Made by a program: the position numbers and the translations under genes. A DNA stretch of 64,000 nucleotides from Lysobacterales bacterium (GTDB taxonomy: Bacteria; Pseudomonadota; Gammaproteobacteria; Xanthomonadales; SZUA-38): assembly GCA_030065125.1 (NCBI GenBank), contig JASJDM010000019.1:1-64000 (forward strand), given 5' to 3'. Under the pieces are notes generated by a model. The model searched no databases. It had not been told where the DNA came from and saw only the letters and a list, made by a program, of their open reading frames with translations. Positions within the stretch are counted from its first letter, which is position 1, and the number at the start of each line of letters is the position of its first letter. Positions 19,563 to 30,269 of the stretch are shown one piece after another.

Positions 19563-20528
19563 GTGAGCAAGACCCCCCGATACCTCTATAAAGGCGATCT
19601 GCTCAAGCCGCTCAAGGCCTTCTGCTGTGTGGCCGCCACCGGCAATATGTCCCGGGCAGCCGAGGAACTGTTCCTGTCACAGCCGTCGGTCAGCCTGCAG
19701 GTTCGCGCCCTGGAAGAAAAGCTGGACGTGGTGCTGTTCGAACGTCACGGCCCCAGAATCCGGCTGACTCCGGAAGGACAGACCCTGTATGAGCTGGCCA
19801 AACCGCTGGTGGAGGGGCTTAGCGCGCTGCCGGACACTTTTCGGGCCGCCCTGGGGCGGCTGGAAACCGGATCCATCAATATCGCCTCCGGGGAATCCAC
19901 CATCCTGTTCATTCTCCCGCGGCTGGTAGCCGCTTTCCGGCAGAGCTACCCGGGTATTCATGTCCACCTGCACAACGTCATCGGCAAAGACGGATTGACC
20001 ATGATTCGCCACGAGGAAGTGGATTTTGCCGTCGGCTCCATGCTGGAAGTACCGTCCGATATCCGCTACGAGCCGATACAGGACTACCAGCCAAAACTGA
20101 TCACCGCGCTGGATCACCCCCTGGCCAAGCGAAAACGGATCAGCCTGCAGGACCTGTCGCCCTATGGCCTGATACTCCCGCCCAAGCGTCTGTCCACCTG
20201 GCGGATCGTGGATCTCACCTTCCAGAAACACGACATTCCCTACCACGTTGCCCTGGAAGTCGGCGGTTGGGAGGTGATCAAGCGCTACGTCACCCTGAAC
20301 ATGGGCATATCCATCGTCACCGACATCTGTCTCAGCGGCGACGAACCCCTGTTCGTCCACGACATGAGCGAGTATTTCCCATCCCGCAGTTACGGGCTGG
20401 TCATGAAACGGGGCCGGTTTTTCACCCCCCAGGCCCGCCGCTTCATCGAGCTGACCCGGAAAATCGGTTTTTCCGCCGCCGAGCCGGCTTTGCAATCCAG
20501 CAGCCAGCCCCCATCTACAGCAGCATGA
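19563..20528 (+). CDS. LysR-family transcriptional regulator, probable glyoxylate-shunt regulator
   Basis: 321 aa from the GTG at 19563 (MSKTPRYLYKGDLLKP). Upstream in-frame ATGs exist but overlap the promoter. The N-terminal winged HTH reads LKAFCCVAATGNMSRAAEELFLSQPSVSLQVRALE, followed by the periplasmic-binding-like effector domain. The sequence groups with CysB-like long LysR proteins. It is divergent from aceBA over a palindromic AT-rich gap, so control of aceB/aceA is the natural inference; the effector is unknown. Its TGA overlaps the nudJ ATG. Confidence 0.85.
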   Translation: MSKTPRYLYKGDLLKPLKAFCCVAATGNMSRAAEELFLSQPSVSLQVRALEEKLDVVLFERHGPRIRLTPEGQTLYELAKPLVEGLSALPDTFRAALGRLETGSINIASGESTILFILPRLVAAFRQSYPGIHVHLHNVIGKDGLTMIRHEEVDFAVGSMLEVPSDIRYEPIQDYQPKLITALDHPLAKRKRISLQDLSPYGLILPPKRLSTWRIVDLTFQKHDIPYHVALEVGGWEVIKRYVTLNMGISIVTDICLSGDEPLFVHDMSEYFPSRSYGLVMKRGRFFTPQARRFIELTRKIGFSAAEPALQSSSQPPSTAA

Positions 20529-21010
20529 ATGATGCTGCCCGCACTACCTGGTTTCCCCACGTCACCGTGGCCGTCGTGGTGTGCGTGGACGACCGCTTCC
20601 TGGTGGTGGAAGAGGAGGTTGGCGGCTGCCGCCTGATCAACCAGCCCGCCGGACACCTGGAACCTGGCGAGAGCCTGGTCCAGGCCGCGGCCCGTGAGAC
20701 CTACGAGGAAACAGGCTATCGGGTCCAGCCCGAGGCCCTGATCGGCATCTACCAGTGGACCAGTCCCTCGGGCGAGTTCTTCCTGCGCAGCGCCTTTGCC
20801 GCCTCGGTGCTCGAGTACCACTGTTCCGCGCCCCTGGACGACGGCATCATCCAGGCCCTGTGGATGACCGAAGCGGAACTGGCCGCCCGTCAGGATCGGC
20901 TGCGCAGCCCCATGGTGCTGCAAAACATCAGGGATTACCGGAGCGGCCAGCGCCTGCCACTGGACACCCTGCACTACCTGGATTCGCCATGTCCGGCCAC
21001 TACGTCATAG
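20525..21010 (+). CDS. nudJ: Nudix phosphatase NudJ
   Basis: 161 aa. The Nudix box [22 protein letters not shown] is complete, with its two catalytic Glu pairs. [20 protein letters not shown] at the start and LPLDTLHYL at the end match NudJ, which hydrolyses HMP-PP, GTP and isoprenoid diphosphates. The start is the ATG in the ATGA overlap with the LysR stop. The end overlaps mnmA by 22 bp. The order nudJ-mnmA-hflD is the same as in E. coli. Confidence 0.93.
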   Translation: MNDAARTTWFPHVTVAVVVCVDDRFLVVEEEVGGCRLINQPAGHLEPGESLVQAAARETYEETGYRVQPEALIGIYQWTSPSGEFFLRSAFAASVLEYHCSAPLDDGIIQALWMTEAELAARQDRLRSPMVLQNIRDYRSGQRLPLDTLHYLDSPCPATTS

Positions 21011-22092
21011 CCGGCCTGTCCGGCGGTGTGGACTCCTCGGTGTCCGCCTGGCTGCTGAGCCAGTCCGACGACCGGGTGGCCGGCATGTTCATGAAGAACT
21101 GGGAAGAGGATGACCGCTTCGGCACCTGCCCCGCCGAACAGGACGCCGCCGACGCCCAGGCAGTATGCGACCAGCTGCATCTGAAGCTTTACACCCGCAA
21201 TTTTTCGGCGGAGTACTGGGACAACGTGTTTGAACACTTCCTGGCGGAGTACCGGGCCGGCCGCACGCCGAACCCGGACATTCTCTGCAACCGCGAAATC
21301 AAGTTCAAAACCTTCATGGAACATGCCGAAGACCTGGGCGGTGACCTGATCGCCACCGGCCACTATGCCCAGGTCCGCCAGCGCAACGGCGCCTGGGAGC
21401 TGCTGCGCGGCGCCGACGGCAACAAGGATCAAAGCTATTTCCTGTACACCCTGGGACAGGAACAGCTGGCCCGCACCCGGTTTCCCATCGGGCACCTGGA
21501 CAAGGGAGAGGTGCGGCGCCTTGCCCGGGAAATCGGCCTGCCGGTGCATGACAAAAAAGACAGTACCGGGATCTGTTTTATCGGGGAGCGGGACTTCAAG
21601 GCCTTCCTGTCGGAGTACCTGCCGGCCCAGCCCGGCGAGATCCGCTCGGACCGCGGGGAAACCATCGGCCAGCACGACGGCCTGATGTACTACACCCTGG
21701 GGCAACGCCAGGGTCTGGGCATCGGCGGCCGCGCCGACAGCTCGGGCCAGCCCTGGTACGTGCTGCACAAGGACCTGGACCGGAACGTTCTTTACGTGGG
21801 CCAGGGCCACGACCACCCCCTGCTGTTCTGTGATCACCTGCAAGGAGCCCAGGCGTCCTGGGTGGCCGGTTCGCCACCGGCGGGCCGTTTCGACTGCACT
21901 GCCAAGGTCCGCTACCGCCAGCGTGACCAGGCCTGCAGCGTGGAGGTGCGTGATGGCCTGGTGGAGGTGCGGTTTGCCAGCCCCCAGCGCGCCGTTACGC
22001 CGGGGCAGTCCGTGGTGTTTTACCAGGACGACGTCTGCCTGGGCGGTGCCGTAATCGAATCCAGCAACGCGCCCGTGGAGGGGCTGGCTTGA
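20989..22092 (+). CDS. mnmA: tRNA-specific 2-thiouridylase MnmA
   Basis: 367 aa from the ATG at 20989 ([18 protein letters not shown]). The PP-loop SGGVDSS is near the N-terminus. The two catalytic Cys lie in [12 protein letters not shown] and [11 protein letters not shown], and the tRNA-binding [10 protein letters not shown] segment lies between them. It thiolates U34 of tRNA-Lys, -Glu and -Gln. The start lies inside nudJ. The TGA overlaps the TTG start of hflD. Confidence 0.97.
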   Translation: MSGHYVIAGLSGGVDSSVSAWLLSQSDDRVAGMFMKNWEEDDRFGTCPAEQDAADAQAVCDQLHLKLYTRNFSAEYWDNVFEHFLAEYRAGRTPNPDILCNREIKFKTFMEHAEDLGGDLIATGHYAQVRQRNGAWELLRGADGNKDQSYFLYTLGQEQLARTRFPIGHLDKGEVRRLAREIGLPVHDKKDSTGICFIGERDFKAFLSEYLPAQPGEIRSDRGETIGQHDGLMYYTLGQRQGLGIGGRADSSGQPWYVLHKDLDRNVLYVGQGHDHPLLFCDHLQGAQASWVAGSPPAGRFDCTAKVRYRQRDQACSVEVRDGLVEVRFASPQRAVTPGQSVVFYQDDVCLGGAVIESSNAPVEGLA

Positions 22093-22691
22093 AGCACCGG
22101 GCCATGGCCCTGGCCGGGGTGTTCCAGTCTGCCGCGCTGGCCCGCTCTGTGGCCACCCGGGGCAATGCCGACGAACAGGCCCTGGCCACCTCCATCAACA
22201 GCATTTATGCCCTGGAGGCAGCGTCCGTTGAGCAGGTGTTTCAGCCGCCCGGCGGGTTGCGGCTGGGCCTGGACTCCCTGGTGGCTCATTTCAATGGTGA
22301 ACGCGACCCGGACATCCTGCGTGCGGTAATGACGCTGCTGCAGCTTTCCGGGCGGCTGATGGCCGATGCCGACATGTCCCAGCGGGTCCGCGACGGTGTA
22401 GATGCTGCCCGCGTGCACGCGCTGGATGCCGGGGCCGTGCACGAAAGCCAGCTGCAACGGCTGGGTGAACTGTATGCGCGCACCTTGAGCCAGATGAAAC
22501 CAACGGTAGTGGTGCGGGGTAACCCACAGTATCTGCGCCAGGACCGTTTCGTGGCCTGGGTTCGTGCCGTGCTGCTGGCTGGAGTGCGGTCTGGCATTCT
22601 CTGGCAGCAGCTGGGCGGTTCACGCTGGCGATTGATCCTCCAGTCACGTCAGCTCGCCAACGCTGCCCGGGCAGTGCTTGACAATCTGTGA
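22089..22691 (+). CDS. hflD: High-frequency lysogenisation protein HflD homolog
   Basis: 200 aa, all helical, matching Hfl[20 protein letters not shown] at the N-terminus, then LRLGLDSL and [23 protein letters not shown] near the end. The TTG at 22089 (TTGA overlap with the mnmA stop) is preferred. The ATG at 22104 would remove residues that align with the E. coli N-terminus. HflD is a membrane-associated protein known for binding lambda CII; its host role is unclear. Confidence 0.9.
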   Translation: MKHRAMALAGVFQSAALARSVATRGNADEQALATSINSIYALEAASVEQVFQPPGGLRLGLDSLVAHFNGERDPDILRAVMTLLQLSGRLMADADMSQRVRDGVDAARVHALDAGAVHESQLQRLGELYARTLSQMKPTVVVRGNPQYLRQDRFVAWVRAVLLAGVRSGILWQQLGGSRWRLILQSRQLANAARAVLDNL

Positions 22692-22695
22692 GGGC

Positions 22696-22724
22696 CTGAC
22701 GCGCCGATCTTTTTGCGGGATAAT
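22696..22724 (+). promoter_or_regulatory. Sigma70-type promoter for acnA
   Basis: CTGACG (22696-22701) and GATAAT (22719-22724) are separated by 17 bp, in the 81-bp hflD-acnA gap, 48 bp before the acnA start. The match is 4/6 and 5/6 to consensus. Confidence 0.4.
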
Positions 22725-22772
22725 CCGGCGCCACGGCGCGATCAATGTCTTATCTCAGCACGGAGACAGCGG

Positions 22773-25432
<2,660 letters not shown>

Positions 25433-25436
<4 letters not shown>

Positions 25437-25498
25437 TCACCTAGTCACGGAGTCACGGAGTCACGGAGTCACGCCCGCGAAGCGGGATAGGTGACTCC
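25433..25498. repeat. Octamer array (CTAGTCAC x2, GGAGTCAC x3) plus hairpin
   Basis: Five contiguous 8-bp units run from 25433 to 25472, the first overlapping the acnA TAG. The last unit GGAGTCAC pairs with GTGACTCC at 25491-25498 around an inner CCCGC-gaa-GCGGG stem, forming a hairpin downstream of acnA. The CTAGTCAC unit recurs three times at 26876-26899, so the two accessory genes between are bracketed by related arrays. Confidence 0.7.
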
Positions 25499-25509
25499 AC
25501 AACCAGTCA

Positions 25510-25746
25510 TCAGAGTCGAACCACTTCCGGGTGGGTCGTGGTTGCCCATTCGTGGCACAGATCGGACAAGTACTGCTTGAGTTGCGTTTCGTCTACATCC
25601 GGCGGGATCACGATATCGGTCGCGGGCCTCCGCTTTCCGTCGATGCCGCCGTAGAAGACTTTCCATCGACTGCCATCTCTCGTGACGATAACCAGGCGGC
25701 CGAATACATCAAACTTACTTGCGGTCACATTGCGTGGTCTGTTCAT
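25510..25746 (-). CDS. Small conserved protein, DUF7661-like
   Basis: 78 aa. The core KFDVFGRLVIVTRDGSRWKV, then IVIPPDVDET and CHEWATTTHPEV, resembles a small family of one-domain beta-alpha proteins that I recall as DUF7661. The family name is from memory and should be treated as tentative. No signal, metal motif or membrane segment is seen. It lies 29 bp downstream of the SMP-30 gene on the same strand. The function is unknown. Confidence 0.7.
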   Translation of the reverse strand: MNRPRNVTASKFDVFGRLVIVTRDGSRWKVFYGGIDGKRRPATDIVIPPDVDETQLKQYLSDLCHEWATTTHPEVVRL

Positions 25747-25775
25747 GGATCGTCCACCGAAAGCCCACTCCGAAT

Positions 25776-26783
25776 CTAGTGAATCTCGTTGATTTCAAGG
25801 CGCAACAGTCGATGGGGGGTCGTGATGTAAAGGTGCGAAGACGTCGAATCCAAAGCCAGGTTCGTGACCTGGCCCAGCGGAATCTTGCCCAGAAGTTCAC
25901 CCGTCGGAGACAGAACTCCCAGGCCGTTAGGAATGGACGCGAAGACATAGTCGGTCGGGTGCACCGTCATTCCGTCCGTCGAGCCTGGACCGTCCGAAAT
26001 CAACTCCCTTCCGTCGAAAAACACGCGAGACGGACCCGGGTTTCCTGCTGCGTCGAGTGGAATGGCAATGATGTGTTCATTACCGGCTTCAGAATTACTC
26101 ACGTAGAGAGTCGACTGGTCGGACGACAACGCAATTCCGTTTGGTTTCTCGAGCTCTCTCGTGACGGGAACCAGATCGTGCTTCCTGGTCAGCCGGAATA
26201 CTCCGAAGAAGTCCAGCTCGATGGCCGGACTCTGCTCGAATCCGGCCAGGCCATACGGCGGATCAGTAAAGTAAATGTCGCCAGACTGATGGACCACCAG
26301 ATCGTTGGGACTGTTTATCGATTTGCCACCGTACTCTGCCGCCAGCACCTGGTAGTCGGGCACTGGGTCGCTCAAGGGAGCCAACATGCGCGCAAGCGCT
26401 CGACTGCTTTGCTGAGCCAACACCAGGCGACCGTCTGCGTCGATGGCCAGACCATTCGATCCCCGCCACGATTGCGGCGCATCGTCCGGCGCATGGCCTG
26501 ACGGGGACAGGAAGACACTCAAACCGCTCGATTCATTCCAGCGATAGATTCTGTTGGCGGCCACGTCGGAGAAAAGCAGGGCATTCAGGCTGGCCGCCCA
26601 AACCGGCCCTTCGGCCCACCCAAAATCGCTGGCGAGAACCTCGACTTTAGTGCCTTTTTTGACGAAACCGTGGAATCGGTCATCGTAAACGACGAAATCC
26701 ACATCGAAAGTATCAGCCGTCGTTACGCAGGCAGAATTTGCCAGTGCAAGAGCGACTGCAAGACTCGTGATCAACAATCGCAT
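25776..26783 (-). CDS. SMP-30/gluconolactonase/LRE-family exported protein
   Basis: 335 aa with a signal peptide carrying a Cys (ALANSACVTTAD), so it may be a lipoprotein. The six-bladed beta-propeller pattern is clear: WAEGPVWAASLNALLFSDV, SNGLAIDADGRLVLAQ, NSPNDLVVHQSGDIYFTDPPYG (metal site Asn/Asp), KPNGIALSSDQSTLYVSN and GPGSTDGMTVHPTDYVFAS. Members are metal-dependent lactonases. The substrate cannot be told. Base composition is less GC-rich than in its neighbours, and the gene sits between octamer arrays, which suggests acquisition. Confidence 0.88.
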   Translation of the reverse strand: MRLLITSLAVALALANSACVTTADTFDVDFVVYDDRFHGFVKKGTKVEVLASDFGWAEGPVWAASLNALLFSDVAANRIYRWNESSGLSVFLSPSGHAPDDAPQSWRGSNGLAIDADGRLVLAQQSSRALARMLAPLSDPVPDYQVLAAEYGGKSINSPNDLVVHQSGDIYFTDPPYGLAGFEQSPAIELDFFGVFRLTRKHDLVPVTRELEKPNGIALSSDQSTLYVSNSEAGNEHIIAIPLDAAGNPGPSRVFFDGRELISDGPGSTDGMTVHPTDYVFASIPNGLGVLSPTGELLGKIPLGQVTNLALDSTSSHLYITTPHRLLRLEINEIH

Positions 26784-26875
26784 GGCGAATCAGCTAGGGA
26801 GCGAACTCCGGGGGTGCAGACGATCTGGACCATACGCGGGATCGACAGGCAATTCAAAAAGGTCGGTACAAGACC

Positions 26876-26899
26876 CTAGTCACCTAGTCACCTAGTCAC
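26876..26899. repeat. Octamer array CTAGTCAC x3
   Basis: Three perfect tandem copies of CTAGTCAC, the same unit as at 25433-25448 after acnA. It lies between the upstream side of the SMP-30 gene and the 3' end of the GGDEF/EAL gene. It is followed by a GC-rich inverted segment (GGCGCCGCCGGCGC). Confidence 0.7.
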
Positions 26900-26912
26900 G
26901 GCGCCGCCGGCG

Positions 26913-29462
26913 CTAGCCGGTGGCGGTCAACGCCTCCCGATCCAACAGCAGCCGCGAAAACGAATCCGCCGGCAGCGGCCGGCAGAACAGGAATCCCTGG
27001 AGCTGGTCGCAGCCGTGCTTGATCAGGAACTCCAGGTGGTTTTCTTCCTCCACGCCTTCCGCCACTACTTCCATCTTCAGCTCGTGGGCCATGGAAATGG
27101 TGCCGTGCACGATGGCCTCGTCGTCGGGATCAACGCCGATGTTGCGCACAAAGGACTGGTCGATCTTGATCCGGTCGGCGGGGAAGCGCTTGAGGTAGTC
27201 CAGAGAAGACTGGCCGGTGCCAAAATCATCGATAGAGATCCGGCATCCCATGTCCCGCAGTGACTGCAGCTTTTCCCGCAGGCCCGGTATGGTCTTGATG
27301 CTGATGCTTTCCGTGACCTCCAGGTCCAGGAATCTCGGATGCAGGTCGGTTTCGCCCAGCGACTTTTCGATGACTTCGATCAGGTCGGGTTGACGCAACT
27401 GCAGCGGCGACAGGTTGACGCCGATGGTCAGATCCAGGCCAAAGCGTTCCTGCCAGTGCTTGGTCTGGGCGCAGGCCACGCCCATCAGCCACTCACCCAT
27501 GGGCACGATCAGTCCGGTTTCTTCGGCCAGTGGAATAAAAAATCCGGGACTGATCAGTCCCAGTTCCGGGTGCTCCCAGCGGATCAGCGCCTCCATCCCC
27601 ACGATATCCTCGGTTTCCGCGGATACCTGGGGCTGGTAGAACACGCGCAGTTCGTTGTTGGCCTGGGCCTGGCGCAGCTTGGACTCCAGCACCAGCTTCT
27701 GCTGGTGAGACTCCTCGGGTTCGTCCACATAGGTCTGGAACGTATTGCGCCCAAGTCCCTTGGCGCTGTACATGGCCCGGTCCGCATTTTTCAGCAGCTG
27801 CTCGGCGTTGGTGCCGTCGTCCGGGTAAAAGCTCACGCCGATGCTGGCCGTGACCTGCAGTTCCTGGCCATCACCCAGGGGCAGCGGCTCGGCCAGCACG
27901 CTGTTGATCTTATTGCAGATCCGGTCCACGTCTTCTTTCTGGGGGATGTGGCGCAGGATGGCGGTGAACTCGTCACCGGCATAGCGCGCAACGGTGTCGC
28001 TGCCGCGGACGTTGGCACGCATCCGATCCGCCACCGCCAGCAGGACCTGGTCACCCACGTCATGCCCCAGGCTGTCGTTGATATTCTTGAACCGGTCCAG
28101 GTCCACGAACATCATGGCGAACTGTTCGCCGGTGCGCTGGGCCTCCTTCAGGGCAAAGCTCAGGCGATCATTGAACAGCATGCGATTGGGCAGACCAGTG
28201 AGCACGTCGTGCAGGCCCTGGGACTCGTGCTGGCGGCGCAAGCCGCGCAGTTCATGCTCCTGGGAAAAAAATGTCGCCACGATCTTGAGAATATCCACCG
28301 CCGCGGACCAGTCCGCCACCGGCTTCCTGCGGGCCGCCACCAGGGCTCCGATCACGGTGCCGTCGGCAGCGGTCAGGGGCAGTGCCGCGTAGCTCTGGAT
28401 ACCGTTGTCACAGATGAATTCATCCCGTCCGATCACACTTTCAGCGTCCCGCTCAGCCAGCACCGTCTCGCCGGCAAACACCTTGCGATATGGCAGGTGT
28501 CCCTCGGGGTCGGACAGCTGATGATTCAGTTCCCCCCGGCCGTAGGCCGCAAGCACCGTGAGCTTTTCCTGGGGCTGGTCATCGGCGCCCACGACCAGGA
28601 AGTAATCCAGTTTCAGCCCCTCACCCATCAGGTCTGCCATGGTGGCAGCCGGGGGCCCCGCGGCCGGGTCGGGGTAGACCCGTGCCAGCGTGGCGAGGCG
28701 GCGTCGCAGCCGCTCGATTTCGGTGGTATCCCGCAGTGCCGTCAGATTGACCAGTTGGCCGTCCTGGGCACCCAGGCGCTGGGATACCCGGACCGGCTTC
28801 ACCCGCGTTTCGCTGATACGTTGCCAGCCGCTGTAGCGGACCGAGCCGTCGGCCCGCAGCTGGCGCAGGTAGGACTGCCGCCGCTTTTCGGATAGTTCCA
28901 GGCCGACATCATCCAGGCTGCGACCCACCCAGTCTTCGGCACTGCCCCCGAGGGTGTCCACCAGTGCCGGGTTGACCGCCACGATCTCGCCGGACTTGGC
29001 ATCGGTCAGCACATACTGGTCATCCACCCCGTCAAACAGGACGCTGGATTCAATACTGGCGGACCTGGCTTTTTCCGGCTGGCCGTTCGCCGCGGCAAGA
29101 AGGCGGTTCAGGCGGAACAGGAATTCCCCGGCGTCCACCGGACTGCGGACCGCATCCCCAACCTGCTCCGACAGCCGGTCCCAGGCGAAACTGCCGTTGT
29201 TTCCCTCGGGCAGGATGGCGATGACGTGCCCGGCCTGGCGCGAAAAAGCTTTAAGCAGCTGCTTCAGTTCGGCCGGGTCCAGGTGCAGATCCACCACCAG
29301 CAGCGAGATTGACATCTGGCTGATGAAGTCCAGGGCCTGCTCACCGGACTTGGCGGTGTAGATGGCCTGGGCCTCCTGGGAATCCAGTGCATCGAACAGG
29401 GTTCGCCGTTCCTGGCGCCGGTCGGAAACGATCAGTACGGAGATGTCTGCCAGGTCTACCAC
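26913..29462 (-). CDS. GGDEF/EAL c-di-GMP protein with receiver-like, PAS and GAF regions
   Basis: 849 aa starting at GTG. The N-terminal 110 residues look receiver-like (ISVLIVSDRRQER, then LLVVDLHLDP with an Asp at the phosphoacceptor position). A PAS-like sensor follows (about 140-265), then a GAF-like region (about 275-400), a GGDEF domain (about 410-580) and an EAL domain (about 595-840). The signature is ARYAGDEF, so the first Gly is Ala. The upstream RGSD is a possible I-site. The EAL motif MEALIRW and a later DDFGTGQSSL are intact, so phosphodiesterase activity is likely and cyclase activity uncertain. It lies 2 bp downstream of the 29465-30031 gene. Confidence 0.93.
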   Translation of the reverse strand: MVDLADISVLIVSDRRQERRTLFDALDSQEAQAIYTAKSGEQALDFISQMSISLLVVDLHLDPAELKQLLKAFSRQAGHVIAILPEGNNGSFAWDRLSEQVGDAVRSPVDAGEFLFRLNRLLAAANGQPEKARSASIESSVLFDGVDDQYVLTDAKSGEIVAVNPALVDTLGGSAEDWVGRSLDDVGLELSEKRRQSYLRQLRADGSVRYSGWQRISETRVKPVRVSQRLGAQDGQLVNLTALRDTTEIERLRRRLATLARVYPDPAAGPPAATMADLMGEGLKLDYFLVVGADDQPQEKLTVLAAYGRGELNHQLSDPEGHLPYRKVFAGETVLAERDAESVIGRDEFICDNGIQSYAALPLTAADGTVIGALVAARRKPVADWSAAVDILKIVATFFSQEHELRGLRRQHESQGLHDVLTGLPNRMLFNDRLSFALKEAQRTGEQFAMMFVDLDRFKNINDSLGHDVGDQVLLAVADRMRANVRGSDTVARYAGDEFTAILRHIPQKEDVDRICNKINSVLAEPLPLGDGQELQVTASIGVSFYPDDGTNAEQLLKNADRAMYSAKGLGRNTFQTYVDEPEESHQQKLVLESKLRQAQANNELRVFYQPQVSAETEDIVGMEALIRWEHPELGLISPGFFIPLAEETGLIVPMGEWLMGVACAQTKHWQERFGLDLTIGVNLSPLQLRQPDLIEVIEKSLGETDLHPRFLDLEVTESISIKTIPGLREKLQSLRDMGCRISIDDFGTGQSSLDYLKRFPADRIKIDQSFVRNIGVDPDDEAIVHGTISMAHELKMEVVAEGVEEENHLEFLIKHGCDQLQGFLFCRPLPADSFSRLLLDREALTATG

Positions 29463-29464
29463 AC

Positions 29465-30031
29465 TCAGACAATCCAGCGCCCGTCACGCAGCCGGGGGCG
29501 CACCACCAGCGTCTGATCCTCCACCACATGATAGACACTGTCAGCCAGCAGCCCCGGCAGCATGATGTCAGCGGCCAGCAGGATGACCTTGCGCTCATGT
29601 CCGTCCTGGGCATGGGCGATTTCCTTGAGTGATTGAACGCAGCCGTGGCGCAGTTGCCGCTCGAAGCCGGTCATGACGTAGATGCCGTAGTGCATGCTCT
29701 GCAGCACGTAGTGCAGCGCGTCAGCCAGTTTGCGGCTGCCAGGAACGGTGATATCGCCGGCCTTCATGCTGACGAAGCCATGGTTTTCGTCCCAGTGGTA
29801 GATGGACTTGCCACTGCGTCGGCTGACCACGCGAAACTGCACCAGCGCCGCGTCCACGTCCAGCGTGTGCAGCGCGATCACGTGCTCCTTGCGCTCCAGC
29901 AGCTCTTCGTACAAGTCAGCGCTCATCCGCTCGGCCGGCATTTGGGTCATCTCTGGAAACTCGCTGATCGGGAGGAATCTTCCACCGGGGCGGACTCCCC
30001 TAAACCCGACGATCCTGAATCGATTCCGCAT
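29465..30031 (-). CDS. Conserved hypothetical protein in operon with the GGDEF/EAL gene
   Basis: Up to 188 aa; the true start may be one of the internal ATGs at 29950 or 29941, because the first about 27 residues are Arg/Gly-rich and not domain-like. No family is recognised. The core has alternating strands (HVIALHTLDVDAALVQFRVV) and a region about dense local adaptation (YGIYVMTGFERQLRHGC, HERKVILLAADIMLPGLL). No membrane segment or catalytic motif is evident. Coupling to a c-di-GMP enzyme suggests a sensory or partner role, as inference. Confidence 0.7.
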   Translation of the reverse strand: MRNRFRIVGFRGVRPGGRFLPISEFPEMTQMPAERMSADLYEELLERKEHVIALHTLDVDAALVQFRVVSRRSGKSIYHWDENHGFVSMKAGDITVPGSRKLADALHYVLQSMHYGIYVMTGFERQLRHGCVQSLKEIAHAQDGHERKVILLAADIMLPGLLADSVYHVVEDQTLVVRPRLRDGRWIV

Positions 30032-30083
30032 GTTAATTTAGAAGTCTATTTTTTTCAATTAATTAGGTCACTAACCTAAACCT

Positions 30084-30098
30084 ACTTTGTAACAAAGT
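30084..30098. promoter_or_regulatory. 15-bp perfect palindrome in a divergent gap
   Basis: ACTTTGTAACAAAGT (7+1+7, perfect) lies in the AT-rich 238-bp gap between the 29465-30031 gene (-) and the FadJ-type gene (+). AGGT-N5-ACCT (30064-30076) is adjacent. It looks like a dimeric repressor site, possibly for fatty-acid control. No cognate regulator is encoded next to it. Confidence 0.35.
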
Positions 30099-30269
30099 GA
30101 CAACGCCTAACCCTATATATCGGCGGACTGAATCAGATCCTGCAGGACGGCGGGTCAGTGAATTCCGGGGGCAGTTTTTGGGGCCGTCACATGGGATAAT
30201 TGGACGCTTGGGTTGAAACCAATTCTGGCCCGCCGGACACGGTGGGCGCCAACTGCAACGGAGCGATCA

